Shown: one piece after another, positions 54,109 to 63,410 of the stretch
Numbering within the stretch: position 1 is the first letter of the stretch
Layout of the letters: every line of letters starts with the position of its first letter
Origin: Paraferrimonas sp. SM1919
Lineage (GTDB): Bacteria; Pseudomonadota; Gammaproteobacteria; Enterobacterales; Shewanellaceae
DNA length: 64,000 nucleotides
Assembly: GCF_010993985.1 (NCBI RefSeq)
Contig: NZ_WINH01000010.1
Coordinates: 83,690-147,689, forward strand
Reading direction: 5' to 3'
Position numbers and translations under genes: made by a program
Notes under the pieces: generated by a model
What the model saw: the letters and a program-made list of their open reading frames with translations, nothing else
The model's database searches: none
What the model was told of the DNA's origin: nothing

Positions 54109-54948
54109 ATGAAGAAGTATTTACTGACTTTAATCGTAGCTGGTACAGCATTGATAGGCTGTAGTAATGAAGATGACAATAATGAAACTGCGGCATTTAG
54201 CGAAACCGAGATTGCCTCGGCAATCAAGTGCAGCAACTTAGCAGAAGGGGGCATGTGCTCACAAAACATGAATGGCGCTTGGGGAGAGTTAGATGAGACT
54301 CTCACTGACTGCTACGGTGCATATTGCTTTGAAGATGGCAGCCCAGCACCAGAGCAGCCAAATTTAACCCGTTGGCGCGGTGGCGAGGGGCACTTAATTC
54401 CTGTCTATTACTTTGATAAGGTCGACCCACGTTTTGAATATGCCATGGACGAGGTAGAGCGCTTAGTGGGCTACCCACTGTTTGATAGAAAAGGGGTCAT
54501 CACCCTTGATATCAGCGACAGTTGGCAAATTGATTACTCAAGCCTGCCGACTGATTGGGGCTTTATTTGGAGCCAAGGTACATTTACGAGTAGTTGCTCA
54601 TCGGGCACAGTATCTAATGCGCCAAACTCAATGGGGATAAGCAGCTACTTCGTCGGCCTCGATTATGCCATCAGCAAGCCCAATAATAGAAATGGCTTCG
54701 ATGATTACCACCACTTTAGTTGGATTCAGTTAGACAGCAGCGCCACCCCAGATCCAGGTTGCACCACCATCGCCAGCGATGAAGTGGCGGTGCATGAACT
54801 TGGCCATGCACTCGGGATGAATAGTCACTTTGAAGGCTTTGGCGATGGCGCGGCATTTGATCAAAATGCCGAGCGAGTGCTTAAGACCATGTATCACCCG
54901 CAAAACCCACCAGGGCAACCGTTCGACGCGCTTTATATTGCACAGTAA
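54109..54948 (+). CDS. Putative zinc metalloprotease lipoprotein
   Basis: This 279-residue lipoprotein has a lipobox (TALIGC, C18). Near the C-terminus AVHELGHALGMNSHFEGFG gives a zinc-protease helix with H229-E230-x-x-H233-x-x-G236. In metzincins the third zinc ligand is three residues after the glycine, but here that position is serine (S239) and the histidine follows at H240, so the ligand spacing is one residue longer than standard. A methionine in KTMYHP (M261) could be the Met-turn. Five to six cysteines in the N-terminal half may form disulfides. Substrate unknown; it may cut proteins at the cell surface. The hairpin at 54958 follows. Confidence 0.75.
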   Translation: MKKYLLTLIVAGTALIGCSNEDDNNETAAFSETEIASAIKCSNLAEGGMCSQNMNGAWGELDETLTDCYGAYCFEDGSPAPEQPNLTRWRGGEGHLIPVYYFDKVDPRFEYAMDEVERLVGYPLFDRKGVITLDISDSWQIDYSSLPTDWGFIWSQGTFTSSCSSGTVSNAPNSMGISSYFVGLDYAISKPNNRNGFDDYHHFSWIQLDSSATPDPGCTTIASDEVAVHELGHALGMNSHFEGFGDGAAFDQNAERVLKTMYHPQNPPGQPFDALYIAQ

Positions 54949-54957
54949 TGGCCTATA

Positions 54958-54987
54958 AATGGTAATGGGGTCGACCCCATTACCATT
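54958..54987. repeat. Perfect 30-bp palindrome with GGGGTC/GACCCC core
   Basis: AATGGTAATGGGGTC is followed at once by its exact reverse complement, with no loop, and then by AATTTTT-type sequence. It starts nine bases after the metalloprotease stop and could terminate transcription. Its core also resembles the palindrome at 62582-62614, as for REP-type elements. Confidence 0.75.
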
Positions 54988-55039
54988 AATTTTTATGGTG
55001 TCTGTTAAAGGCTGGATTAATTGCGATTAAAAAGCGGTG

Positions 55040-56011
55040 TCAGTGAGGTTGTTGTTTTTCAATATACATCGCTTTATCGCCATTTTTTAACAGCTTTTCA
55101 AGGTTAATATCTTGATTATACTTGGCAACGGAGTGCCCTATACTGACCCCACTTGCACTTAATCGAGCATCGCCATCGGCAAATTGCCGATATTCACTCT
55201 TAATTCTTTTTGCTAGCGTGACAAGATCATCATCTTGTTCAATTTTTACTAATACCGCAAACTCATCACCACCAAGGCGCGCCACAATATCATTGGCTCG
55301 ACACTGCGCTAATAAAATATTAGCAAGGCCACAAATGCATAAATCCCCAGCATCATGACCGGCGTTATCATTGACATATTTCAGTTTATTAATATCAAGG
55401 TAAAGCATGCCGATATCGACACCGGTGCGCTTAGCATCATTGAGTAACTTATTGCCAAGCTCAACAAAGCCACGGCGATTAAAGGTATTAGTGGTGGCAT
55501 CGGTGACGGCTAATTGGCTAATCTCGAATAGATCGCACATTATTTTGATATCAGCCTGTACTAAACGGCCCAATTGCTCAAGTAAGCGCTGAAGGGTATC
55601 GCTGTAATCCGATTGTTCAGTGTCGATGGCACAAACCGTGCCAAACGGAGTGCCATCGGGCCAAAAAACGGGCACCCCAGAATAGGAACGAACCGCTCCT
55701 TTAACCACCGCAGGAAACTGCGAAAAGTAAGCATCAGCCTTTGGATTCGGCACATACAGCGGCGAGCCCTGCTCAATGATATGGCGACAAAAACTGGGTT
55801 GGTGCCAGCTCCAACTATCATGCTTTGCTAAAAAATTATCATCGTTTTCACTGGCAACAACCACACTGAACTCGTCTTGGCGGTATTGCACAATTGCCCC
55901 GCAGGCCGAGCCAAACACCTCAGAAATTAAATTGGCCAAATCCTGCCATTTATTAAAATCAATCTGATTCGTGACACTTTGATAAATACAGCGATTACTT
56001 TCAACCAACAT
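55040..56011 (-). CDS. GAF-GGDEF diguanylate cyclase
   Basis: The product has 323 residues from ATG 56011, which has AAGGTGAG just upstream; longer starts to 56053 are possible but weaker. Residues about 15-160 form a GAF domain (FGTVCAIDTEQSDYS is its typical closing strand). A short linker leads to the GGDEF domain, whose active-site loop is intact (ARLGGDEFAVLV) along with DINKLKYVNDNAGHDAGD. No inhibitory R-x-x-D site is obvious. It should make cyclic di-GMP in the cytoplasm in response to a small ligand bound by GAF. No link to the bcsC cellulose genes at the other end of the window can be shown, although c-di-GMP activates cellulose synthesis in general. Confidence 0.92.
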   Translation of the reverse strand: MLVESNRCIYQSVTNQIDFNKWQDLANLISEVFGSACGAIVQYRQDEFSVVVASENDDNFLAKHDSWSWHQPSFCRHIIEQGSPLYVPNPKADAYFSQFPAVVKGAVRSYSGVPVFWPDGTPFGTVCAIDTEQSDYSDTLQRLLEQLGRLVQADIKIMCDLFEISQLAVTDATTNTFNRRGFVELGNKLLNDAKRTGVDIGMLYLDINKLKYVNDNAGHDAGDLCICGLANILLAQCRANDIVARLGGDEFAVLVKIEQDDDLVTLAKRIKSEYRQFADGDARLSASGVSIGHSVAKYNQDINLEKLLKNGDKAMYIEKQQPH

Positions 56012-56260
56012 AATCTCACCTTTTTTGATCATTAACATTAGTGTAACTAGCAATCGGTAAACTTGAAAGAAAACCTAAGGCAACGTTCCAGAAAATTAGC
56101 ATTCAGCCATATTACAGCTGTTGGTGACCTTTTTACTGTTTTTGGATATTGGCTAATTTGATTGCTGAAAATGGTCTTGTTACTCATTTTTTCGTCTATG
56201 TTTAATAGCCATAACACTCACCGATTAGCACAATGTTTTTATGTGAAGAGGGAACCCTTT

Positions 56261-59200
56261 ATGAGAGTCAATTTTGCGAATCACCTTGGACTCATGGTGT
56301 TATTGGGCTCACTGCTAAGTGCATGTTCAAATGACAGGGTAGAACTGACTGAACCGCCGGTTGTTGCTGAGGTCGCTAAGCCCGTTGCCGTTGCTGGTCA
56401 TTCGTTAGTCGCTAAGTCTGGTAGCACCGTTACGTTAAATGGTAGCCAGTCTTATGACCCTGATGGGGCAACGCTGTCTTATCAATGGAATCTTGCAGAA
56501 AAACCCAGCGGAAGCACTACTTCACTGGTTGACGAAACCACACCTTTTCCACGTTTATATGTGGACGTCGATGGTGATTACACGCTCGAGTTAGTCGTGA
56601 GCACTGCCAGTGCTTCAAGCGAGCCTTCTCAAGTTCGTGTGAGCGACGCCAATACTTTTCCAACAGCGTCTGCTGGTCCTGATGAGACCTTTCAAGGGGC
56701 TAACGTTATTGTTCGCTTAGACGGCAGCAAAAGCAGTGATGCAGATGGTGATTCCCTGAGTTATCAATGGACGATCTCCAGTGCCCCTTCAGGCAGCACC
56801 AGTGTGGTTTCGAAGGCCGACTCCCCATTTGCATTCTTTGCTCCCGATGTAAGCGGTAATTATGAGCTGGAGTTGACCGTGACCGACCAGAACGGCAACA
56901 CTGACACGGATTCGGTGATCATTTCAGACGTTAACTCAAAACCAATAGCAGCAGCAGGCAGCGATCAGAAGTTTTCTACGGGTCAATTGGTGCGTCTCAA
57001 TGGCTTGGGGTCATCCGATCCTGATGGTGACAGGATCAGTTATCAGTGGTCGATTGTATCAGCGCCTTCTGGCAGTAGCGCTGCCATTTCCGCACCCACC
57101 ACGAGTGTTGCGGAGATTACTCCCGATACAAACGGCGTTTACGTGTTATCTTTGGTTGTCAACGATGGCCAGCTCGACAGCGACCCGGCGCAGGTGTCGT
57201 TGCGATCCGATCAACACCCACCGATTGCGCATGCCGGTAACGACTTAACGACCGACGTTGGTACCACAGTGCATCTCGATGGTACGGCCTCAAGTGATGC
57301 CGATGGGGATACACTAACAGCCCAGTGGTCGGTAATTCGCCGTCCAAAAAATTCCCTCGCCATTCTAGCGGATACAACGAGCTACCATCCGGTATTTACC
57401 CCCGATGTGGGCGGTGATTACATTGTTCAGCTTATTGTTTCTGATGGCTCCAACGCCAGCACGCCAGATCAAGTTCTAATTTCAACCAATAACTCCAAAC
57501 CGCTAGCCGACGCAGGTGTCAACCGTAAGGTTAATACAGGGCAAACGATCAATCTCGATGGTTCGAAGTCGTACGATGCCGACGGTGATGCTCTAACTTA
57601 TTCTTGGAGTCTAATCTCTTCGCCTGCTGGCACTCAAGCGACGTTATCCGACCCTTCTGCAGTGGCGCCTAGCTTCACCCCCGATGTGGCGGGGGACTTT
57701 GTATTCCAGTTAGTGGTTGCGGATGGTGCGACGACCAGTGCACCTTCAACGATGACGTTAACGGATCAAGACTTAGAGCCAACCGCCAATGCGGGCAACG
57801 ATCAAGTAACAACAACTGGCGTTGAAGTGATGCTCGATGGCTCGTTATCGTCGGATCCAGAACAACAAACTTTAGTCTATCAGTGGAGTTTGCTATCGAA
57901 GCCGACCTCGAGCTCGGTGAGTGTGGTCGATAGCGACCAAGCCATCGCGAAATTAACGCCCGATGTGGCGGGCGATTATGTGGTGCAGCTGGCTGTCACC
58001 GATGCTGCAGGTCAGACCGCGTTTGATGTTGTCGTAGTTCGTGACCCCGCTAAAAATACCCTGCCAGTGGCGAATGCAGGTCAAGACTTACAGGCGTTTA
58101 GCGGTATCGAGGTCGTATTGGATGGTTCGGGTTCTAGCGATGCTGATGGCGACACGCTTGCCTATAAGTGGAGTATTGTATCAAGCCCATCCGGTAGTTC
58201 AGCATTTTTACAGTTTGACGCATCCCGTACGCCCCGATTCATTCCCGATGTTGAGGGCGATTATGTCATTCAGCTGGTGGTCAGCGATGGTCAAAGTACA
58301 TCGTTACCAGATGTTATGGTGATTCATGACACTGAAAAAAACCTCGCGCCTCAAGCTGCAGCCAGCGCGCCACTTAACCCCGGCACTGGGCAAGCGGTGC
58401 AACTCAGTGGCGACCAAAGCACCGATCCTAATGGCGACGCTCTAACGTATCGTTGGGCGATTGAGCAGAAACCCGCAAACAGCCAGTCAACGGTGGTGGA
58501 TTCAACGATGGCCAATGCCAGCTTCACACCTGATATCGTTGGCATATACCTTATTGGATTAACGGTTTCGGATGGAGAATTTGACCATAAAGCACGCGTG
58601 CTACTCATTGCTGACAATCCGCCCACGGGCTCTCCTATTACGATTCCCATGGGGCACAACTTGCTTATGCTAAGCACCACAGGTGGTGCTTCGGGAACCG
58701 GCGCGTTAACCTCCATTAGCGAGTCGGATTTAACGCAAACTACCGAACTGTTAAGTTTTCACGGTGTCCCGGGTTTTTATCGTGATAGCCACCAGCAGAG
58801 TGTGGTCGCGCACCCAACTCGGCAATTAATGTATATAACGCAAACTTCGAATGGGGCGTTTGGACGCGGGACTGTGTTGGAATTTGATCCAATTACTAAT
58901 CATTTATCGCTGTTTGCTAATATTCCACGATTGACAGTTTCAGGAAATGATGCACGGTTATTCCATCGAGAGCTGGTGTTCCACCCCGATGGCAACTCGG
59001 CGTACTTATATTCCGAAGGCGGTGGTCAACAAGATGCGGGGGTCTTATTGCATCTCGATATGGACCCTAACAGCTCAAAATACAAACAATTTAGTGTGGT
59101 TGCAGAATTTGGCAAAGCCGAGAATACTTGGCCGGGCGCGCCTCGTCGGCCGACGACTGCTCCGACTTGGACCGACAAACAACATCTGTTCTTTGTTTGG

Positions 59201-60832
59201 TCATCGGGTCGTGGGACGTCGAATTTGCCTGCGCTCGAGTTGGCGCCCTCAGATGTCAACGATTTGTCGAAGCCTTGGGTGCCAAGCAAATGGGGTGATC
59301 ATGTCAACACACGTTTAAACGGTACTATTGCTTTCTCCGATAATAGCTTTGTGAATGCCATCAGTACTTTTCCAACGGTGGCAGTTCAAACCGGTGTCGC
59401 CGGATCCGCAGGCACTAGCATGACCGATTGTTATAACCCGCGTTCGAGCTTTTTCTGGCGAAACCCAACGGTGTTCATACTGTGCGTAGGTGGCGGCTCG
59501 TTTAATGCCAGCTTGTATGAAACCAATGCTGCGGCCGGAACGCCGACGTTACAGCGAAGCTTCAGTAATTGGGGCTCAATCGATTTAGTCGGTTCGATCG
59601 CTTCGCAGGTGGGCTCGCGAATGTACGCAGTGGTTAATGATGAGCAGACCAGTGCTTACATCGATCCGTCGAACGATCTCGCTACCCTCGGCCTTCAACC
59701 CCCATTCTTGGCGGAAATCTACAAACCTAACTTTGCCGACGTTGCGATTATTCAAGGTGGGGGTGATCGCGGTTTTTATTTCATTGGTAATCCCGCGATA
59801 CTTAATGATGCTACTGACAACATAAACGATCGGTACGTTTCAGTATTAAGTTTTGACGGTGGGGATTATGGCCAAGGCGCGGTGCTTACTTACAATCGAG
59901 GCGATGCCAGTGTCAGTAGTGCGTCAATGGGGTTCGAAGCTGCCGGCCTGCCATTTGGGCGGATTCTAAAGGCAACCGACAGAAACTATTATTTCTCGAC
60001 GTTATCGGATCGAACGAGCCGTTACAACGGCTCTGTGGCGAGATTTGATCCCGCAACCGCAACCCTGGAAGCGATTCCAAGCCCTACGCGAGTGCGTGCG
60101 GGGATTGGGCACGCTCAAGGACCTGGCTTTAAGCTGTACGGACTTGGGGTGAATACTTTCTATAGTCGCTATGAGTTATATCGCATTGATATGCAGACCG
60201 ATAACTTTACCGTTCTAAAAGATTTAGACCTAACCAAGGCAGCGGCGCCTGAGTTTGAAGTCACTGCTGATCAGCACAGACTGTGGATCATGCTCGACCA
60301 AGCGGTGGGCTGTTATGACACCAATAACGGAAGTTTTAACAAAGTACCACTAACGACCACAGGTCCCCACGAACCAGTACGAGCAATTACCATTCCAAGC
60401 TATGGTGCTGATGGTTACTTTGCAACACGTAATAGTGATATGACTGGGCTGGGTACGATTCAACGTATCCGAAATTGGTGTGCCCAGCCAACACTCACTG
60501 AGGTAGTTACGGGGTTGAATGATCTGCCTTCAACCGCTTTACTATTCGCGTCTGATGGTAATTACTATTATGGTACCGATGGGGGCAAGTTGATGCAATT
60601 TGACCTAGATACAAATACCGTTTTGGAAGTGGCGTCGATTTCTGGCAAGCCCGTGGTCGGGTTCCTAATAGAAGATACCAATGGGGATATTGTGGGTATT
60701 GTATCAGAGGGGGATGCCGCGACAGATGAAATGTTTGCCTACACCCTAGCCGATGGTACGGTCGTTACCCAAGCTATTCCAAAGGAAATGCCGATTGATA
60801 GCCATTATCCTGGATTCACTGAGATTAACTGA
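56261..60832 (+). CDS. Giant PKD-repeat lipoprotein with propeller-like C-terminal half
   Basis: The product has 1523 residues from ATG 56261; upstream in-frame codons back to 56162 do not give a proper lipoprotein signal. The lipobox is LLSAC (C22). Residues about 37-785 hold eight PKD-type beta-sandwich repeats of about 90 residues, each with the pattern P-x-A-x-A-G ... L-D-G-S-x-S-x-D-x-D-G-D-x-L-x-Y-x-W. Residues about 790-1523 are a beta-rich region with repeated G-x-G-T-V-L-E-F-D and Y-Y-F/Y-G-T-D-G-G-like turns, resembling a propeller of the kind seen in GloVer-type tandem-repeat proteins. Probably a surface adhesin or binding protein. Codon use is richer in CG-containing codons (TCG, CCG, GCG, CGA) than the neighbours, which hints at transfer. 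Confidence 0.83.
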   Translation: MRVNFANHLGLMVLLGSLLSACSNDRVELTEPPVVAEVAKPVAVAGHSLVAKSGSTVTLNGSQSYDPDGATLSYQWNLAEKPSGSTTSLVDETTPFPRLYVDVDGDYTLELVVSTASASSEPSQVRVSDANTFPTASAGPDETFQGANVIVRLDGSKSSDADGDSLSYQWTISSAPSGSTSVVSKADSPFAFFAPDVSGNYELELTVTDQNGNTDTDSVIISDVNSKPIAAAGSDQKFSTGQLVRLNGLGSSDPDGDRISYQWSIVSAPSGSSAAISAPTTSVAEITPDTNGVYVLSLVVNDGQLDSDPAQVSLRSDQHPPIAHAGNDLTTDVGTTVHLDGTASSDADGDTLTAQWSVIRRPKNSLAILADTTSYHPVFTPDVGGDYIVQLIVSDGSNASTPDQVLISTNNSKPLADAGVNRKVNTGQTINLDGSKSYDADGDALTYSWSLISSPAGTQATLSDPSAVAPSFTPDVAGDFVFQLVVADGATTSAPSTMTLTDQDLEPTANAGNDQVTTTGVEVMLDGSLSSDPEQQTLVYQWSLLSKPTSSSVSVVDSDQAIAKLTPDVAGDYVVQLAVTDAAGQTAFDVVVVRDPAKNTLPVANAGQDLQAFSGIEVVLDGSGSSDADGDTLAYKWSIVSSPSGSSAFLQFDASRTPRFIPDVEGDYVIQLVVSDGQSTSLPDVMVIHDTEKNLAPQAAASAPLNPGTGQAVQLSGDQSTDPNGDALTYRWAIEQKPANSQSTVVDSTMANASFTPDIVGIYLIGLTVSDGEFDHKARVLLIADNPPTGSPITIPMGHNLLMLSTTGGASGTGALTSISESDLTQTTELLSFHGVPGFYRDSHQQSVVAHPTRQLMYITQTSNGAFGRGTVLEFDPITNHLSLFANIPRLTVSGNDARLFHRELVFHPDGNSAYLYSEGGGQQDAGVLLHLDMDPNSSKYKQFSVVAEFGKAENTWPGAPRRPTTAPTWTDKQHLFFVWSSGRGTSNLPALELAPSDVNDLSKPWVPSKWGDHVNTRLNGTIAFSDNSFVNAISTFPTVAVQTGVAGSAGTSMTDCYNPRSSFFWRNPTVFILCVGGGSFNASLYETNAAAGTPTLQRSFSNWGSIDLVGSIASQVGSRMYAVVNDEQTSAYIDPSNDLATLGLQPPFLAEIYKPNFADVAIIQGGGDRGFYFIGNPAILNDATDNINDRYVSVLSFDGGDYGQGAVLTYNRGDASVSSASMGFEAAGLPFGRILKATDRNYYFSTLSDRTSRYNGSVARFDPATATLEAIPSPTRVRAGIGHAQGPGFKLYGLGVNTFYSRYELYRIDMQTDNFTVLKDLDLTKAAAPEFEVTADQHRLWIMLDQAVGCYDTNNGSFNKVPLTTTGPHEPVRAITIPSYGADGYFATRNSDMTGLGTIQRIRNWCAQPTLTEVVTGLNDLPSTALLFASDGNYYYGTDGGKLMQFDLDTNTVLEVASISGKPVVGFLIEDTNGDIVGIVSEGDAATDEMFAYTLADGTVVTQAIPKEMPIDSHYPGFTEIN

Positions 60833-60973
60833 TGGCTAAATAAAGGGTATTAAGGGTAATCGTTTGGTTTAACAGACACCCCTTTTTATTGCTTGAAATG
60901 ACTTGCTTCGAAAACAATGTCAAATAAAGGGGGCTGAGTCTGAATCTATGGATTCAGTGGGGCTGTAATAATG

Positions 60974-61001
60974 AATAAAGGGGCAGGCTTGCCCCTTTAT
61001 T
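60974..61001. terminator. Terminator hairpin for the subtilisin gene
   Basis: AATAAAGGGGCA and TGCCCCTTTATT form a perfect 12-base-pair stem around GGCT, eight bases past the minus-strand stop of the protease. A second short hairpin (CTGAATC/GATTCAG) lies at 60940-60957. Confidence 0.75.
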
Positions 61002-61009
61002 ATTAAATC

Positions 61010-62410
61010 TTACTGTGGTGCAACTACTCGCCCAGCGCCATAGGTATGGTCATGCCCTGGCTTGCCTAAGTCATCAGCGTAATCGCGCATGGCTTTTTCA
61101 ACATGAACTGGGTCCATATCGCCGCCATTTTTACCAATAATTAGTGCTGCAACCCCTGCTGCATGTGGAGCCGCCATAGATGTACCCGCTGACCAGTACC
61201 AGCTACCTGTGCCGCTGGTACTAAACACCAGATCAAATACAAAGCAGTAGTGTTGAACAACGCCCGCCTGACAAATGTCGAATCCACCCGGTAAGCCTGC
61301 CGCATCAACACTACCTCCAGGAGCGGCAAAAGAAATACTCTTGCTACCATAGTTTGAATAACTTGCACGGTTATCTAAATAAGTATTGGTTGGATCTTTA
61401 GCCCAGTTATAAGGCGTAGTAGCCGATATTGATAGCACTTTTGGCAAGTCTGAAGGTAAGTGAACTAATGAATCACTGGCATTAGATATCACGCTATCAT
61501 TCCCTGCAGAAGCAATAATAGTTACGCCTTTTTTAACTGCATAATCCACCGCTTTTTGGTAAGAGTTAATAAAAGCGGCAATGCCATCCTCTCCACCTAC
61601 CGCAAAACGGATATCATCGCTGGTGTCATAGGGCGTACCGGCGATATCATATAAACCATTTTTGCGTATTGATAACCCCAAGCTCATATTAATGACATCC
61701 GCGCCATTATCCGCTGCATAAACAATGCCAGCCATTGTGCCATAGGAGCTACCAGAGCCAGTTTGAGCTGATAACACTTTTAAAATAATAAGTTCTGCCT
61801 CTGGGGCTACCCCAATCACACCATAACCATTGTCCGCGGCTGCAATTGTGCCTGCAGTATGGGAACCATGGTTAAAAGTACCATAGGTATCGTACCAAGC
61901 TTCTCCAGCTACAAATGACGTACTTAATTGGGTATTAATATTGGGGGCTAAATCGGGATGAGTGGCATCAGCACCAGAATCAAGCACGGCAACCACGACA
62001 CCAGCTCCGCGGTGGCCAGCATTCCACGATTCAACAGCGTTAACGGCATCATGTCCCCATTGTAGGTCAAAATAGAAGTCGTCATCGCCACTATAAGGGG
62101 GATTATTAAAAGACTCTAGCGTTAACTCACGCTGCTCATCGGTCAAACCCGTTTCAATATTTGGTATAAAAGCAGAGGCATCTGGAGATAGTGTCAAGCC
62201 AGATTTTAGCGCTTGCTCATTAGACTCAAAACTTACTTGGCAAATCCCGATTTGGGGTAAACAATCAAGTAACTGGCCGCCTGCGTGGCTAACTTGTTGT
62301 TGTACCTTTTCCTTATCAAAGGAACCTTTGACATTATGTATATAATTGATGGCGTTAGCCGAGGTAGATATAGCGAAAGTGACAGCAGTATAGATCAAAA
62401 ACTTTTTCAT
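61010..62410 (-). CDS. Secreted S8-family subtilisin-like serine protease
   Basis: This 466-residue protein has a signal peptide (AVTFAISTSANA). Residues about 21-110 are a propeptide-like region, followed by the peptidase domain. The catalytic triad is D144 in AVLDSGAD, H181 in FNHGSHTAG and S411 in AGTSMAAPHAAG; the oxyanion asparagine is N304 in SAGND. All motifs are intact, so an active extracellular or periplasmic protease is likely. There is no C-terminal PPC or sorting domain; the protein ends soon after the catalytic domain (AGRVVAPQ). AAGGA-type ribosome site precedes ATG 62410. Beyond its 5' end lies a stretch of mobile-element debris. Confidence 0.94.
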   Translation of the reverse strand: MKKFLIYTAVTFAISTSANAINYIHNVKGSFDKEKVQQQVSHAGGQLLDCLPQIGICQVSFESNEQALKSGLTLSPDASAFIPNIETGLTDEQRELTLESFNNPPYSGDDDFYFDLQWGHDAVNAVESWNAGHRGAGVVVAVLDSGADATHPDLAPNINTQLSTSFVAGEAWYDTYGTFNHGSHTAGTIAAADNGYGVIGVAPEAELIILKVLSAQTGSGSSYGTMAGIVYAADNGADVINMSLGLSIRKNGLYDIAGTPYDTSDDIRFAVGGEDGIAAFINSYQKAVDYAVKKGVTIIASAGNDSVISNASDSLVHLPSDLPKVLSISATTPYNWAKDPTNTYLDNRASYSNYGSKSISFAAPGGSVDAAGLPGGFDICQAGVVQHYCFVFDLVFSTSGTGSWYWSAGTSMAAPHAAGVAALIIGKNGGDMDPVHVEKAMRDYADDLGKPGHDHTYGAGRVVAPQ

Positions 62411-62581
62411 TATGATCGTCCTTGTTGGTTATAGTTTATTCCGTACAACTATACCGGGAAGTTGAATATCAAAATGTTAAACCTGATATCTATCATCAGT
62501 TTAAGGTAGGAATTCAGGTATTGCCAATTATTGCAACAGATGATTGCGAAACGTGGGGTTGGTGTTTTTTAGAGATGCTAG

Positions 62582-62614
62582 AATCAATGGAGTCAGACTC
62601 TGACCCCATTGATT
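62582..62614. repeat. REP-like imperfect palindrome
   Basis: AATCAATGGAGTCAGA (62582-62597) pairs with TCTGACCCCATTGATT (62599-62614) with one mismatch in sixteen, around a single C. The GTCAGA-C-TCTGAC core is like REP elements linked to IS200-type transposases. It lies just ahead of the IS4-type remnant. Confidence 0.6.
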
Positions 62615-62631
62615 TTGGCTGTCTTGGGTTA

Positions 62632-62698
62632 GCTCTCAATAATGAATATGCATTAAGAAGCAAGAAACCAGAAATGGTTAGGCAAGAGCTATGGGCCA
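62632..62698 (+). mobile_element. IS4-family transposase C-terminal remnant
   Basis: About 22 codons read LNNEYALRSKKPEMVRQELW, the conserved C-terminal stretch of IS4-type transposases (consensus L-R-S-K-x-P-E-x-V-x-Q-E-x-W-G). The usual continuation (L-L-A-Y-N-L) is replaced by unrelated sequence at about 62698, where the phage remnant begins. No catalytic residues are present, so it cannot be active. Confidence 0.6.
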
Positions 62699-62702
62699 TA
62701 TG

Positions 62703-62883
62703 TTGCAGGGTCTTGTTTGTAGACAGTGCTTTGGTTTCGACTTGACTTAACCCCACAGCCGCGCGCTTGCCAGCTGGGCCAGACTTATCTAAACTGGCAT
62801 TCAACTGGTTTACCGCCCTTAAGCTTGCCTACCAGCTGCTTACCATCGGCACTTAGGGTTAAACTCACCTTTAAATCAGACAT
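62703..62883 (-). pseudogene. Phage tail tape-measure protein, frameshifted 5' fragment
   Basis: From ATG 62883, preceded by AAGGAAA, the minus strand reads MSDLKVSLTLSADGKQLVGK and on to a stop after 32 codons. A second frame then continues as LNASLDKSGPAGKRAAVGLS with more in frame, the pattern at the start of tape-measure proteins of Mu-like and lambda-like phages. A single frameshift near 62795 and a truncation by the IS4-type fragment leave only about 60 codons. Real tape-measure genes are over 2 kb. A prophage therefore once stood here or nearby. Confidence 0.55.
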
Positions 62884-63410
62884 GGGTTTCCTTATGTTTG
62901 CACTAAAAGCACTGCTGTTTGTGGTTGCCCTTGGCTACCTAATCTGGACAATCACAGGCTGGCTGATTTATGGCGCTAAGGGTTAATCCCCTAACTTGGC
63001 GTTATACACCGCAGCCACTTCTCGCCACCACATCTAAGCCCTCACACACAGCACCGTTAAACTTCATTAAATCCTGCACCTGCAATCATTTATGCATGGT
63101 GAGCTTATACTCATCCTAAAACACAATTGACTCAGATTTCGTCGGTACCACCATAATGCCTGAATCGACGCATTCTTTTTCCAGTTGACTTTGTTCGGTT
63201 TGGCTATTAGGGGTCCGATCATACAACGCCCGCACCCCGCTTATCAGTTTTTTACCGTAAGTACATATAGATAGCCATAATTAATTGGTTAAATGACTCA
63301 TCAATATAGTCAAACAAGATGATGCAAAACGCCAATCACCAAGATTTAACCATGGCGGTCTTTAGCTGTATTAGTAGGCTTTTTTGACTGGTTTCTTTAT
63401 CCCAAACTGA

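Larger units (their letters stand above)
62411..63410. other. Mobile-element debris region
   Basis: A full kilobase holds no intact gene. It contains a REP-like palindrome, an IS4-type transposase tail and a frameshifted tape-measure start (listed separately). Further on, around 63120-63260 on the minus strand, about 45 codons read as plausible protein (KKLISGVRALYDRTPNSQ and so on) with no start, perhaps another prophage scrap. A 30-codon plus-strand frame at 62894-62986 would encode a single hydrophobic helix but is not convincing. Confidence 0.55.

Noticed and set aside
62894..62986. Thirty-codon hydrophobic mini-gene
   Set aside because: It lies within mobile debris, overlaps the upstream region of the tape-measure fragment and has a weak ribosome site.
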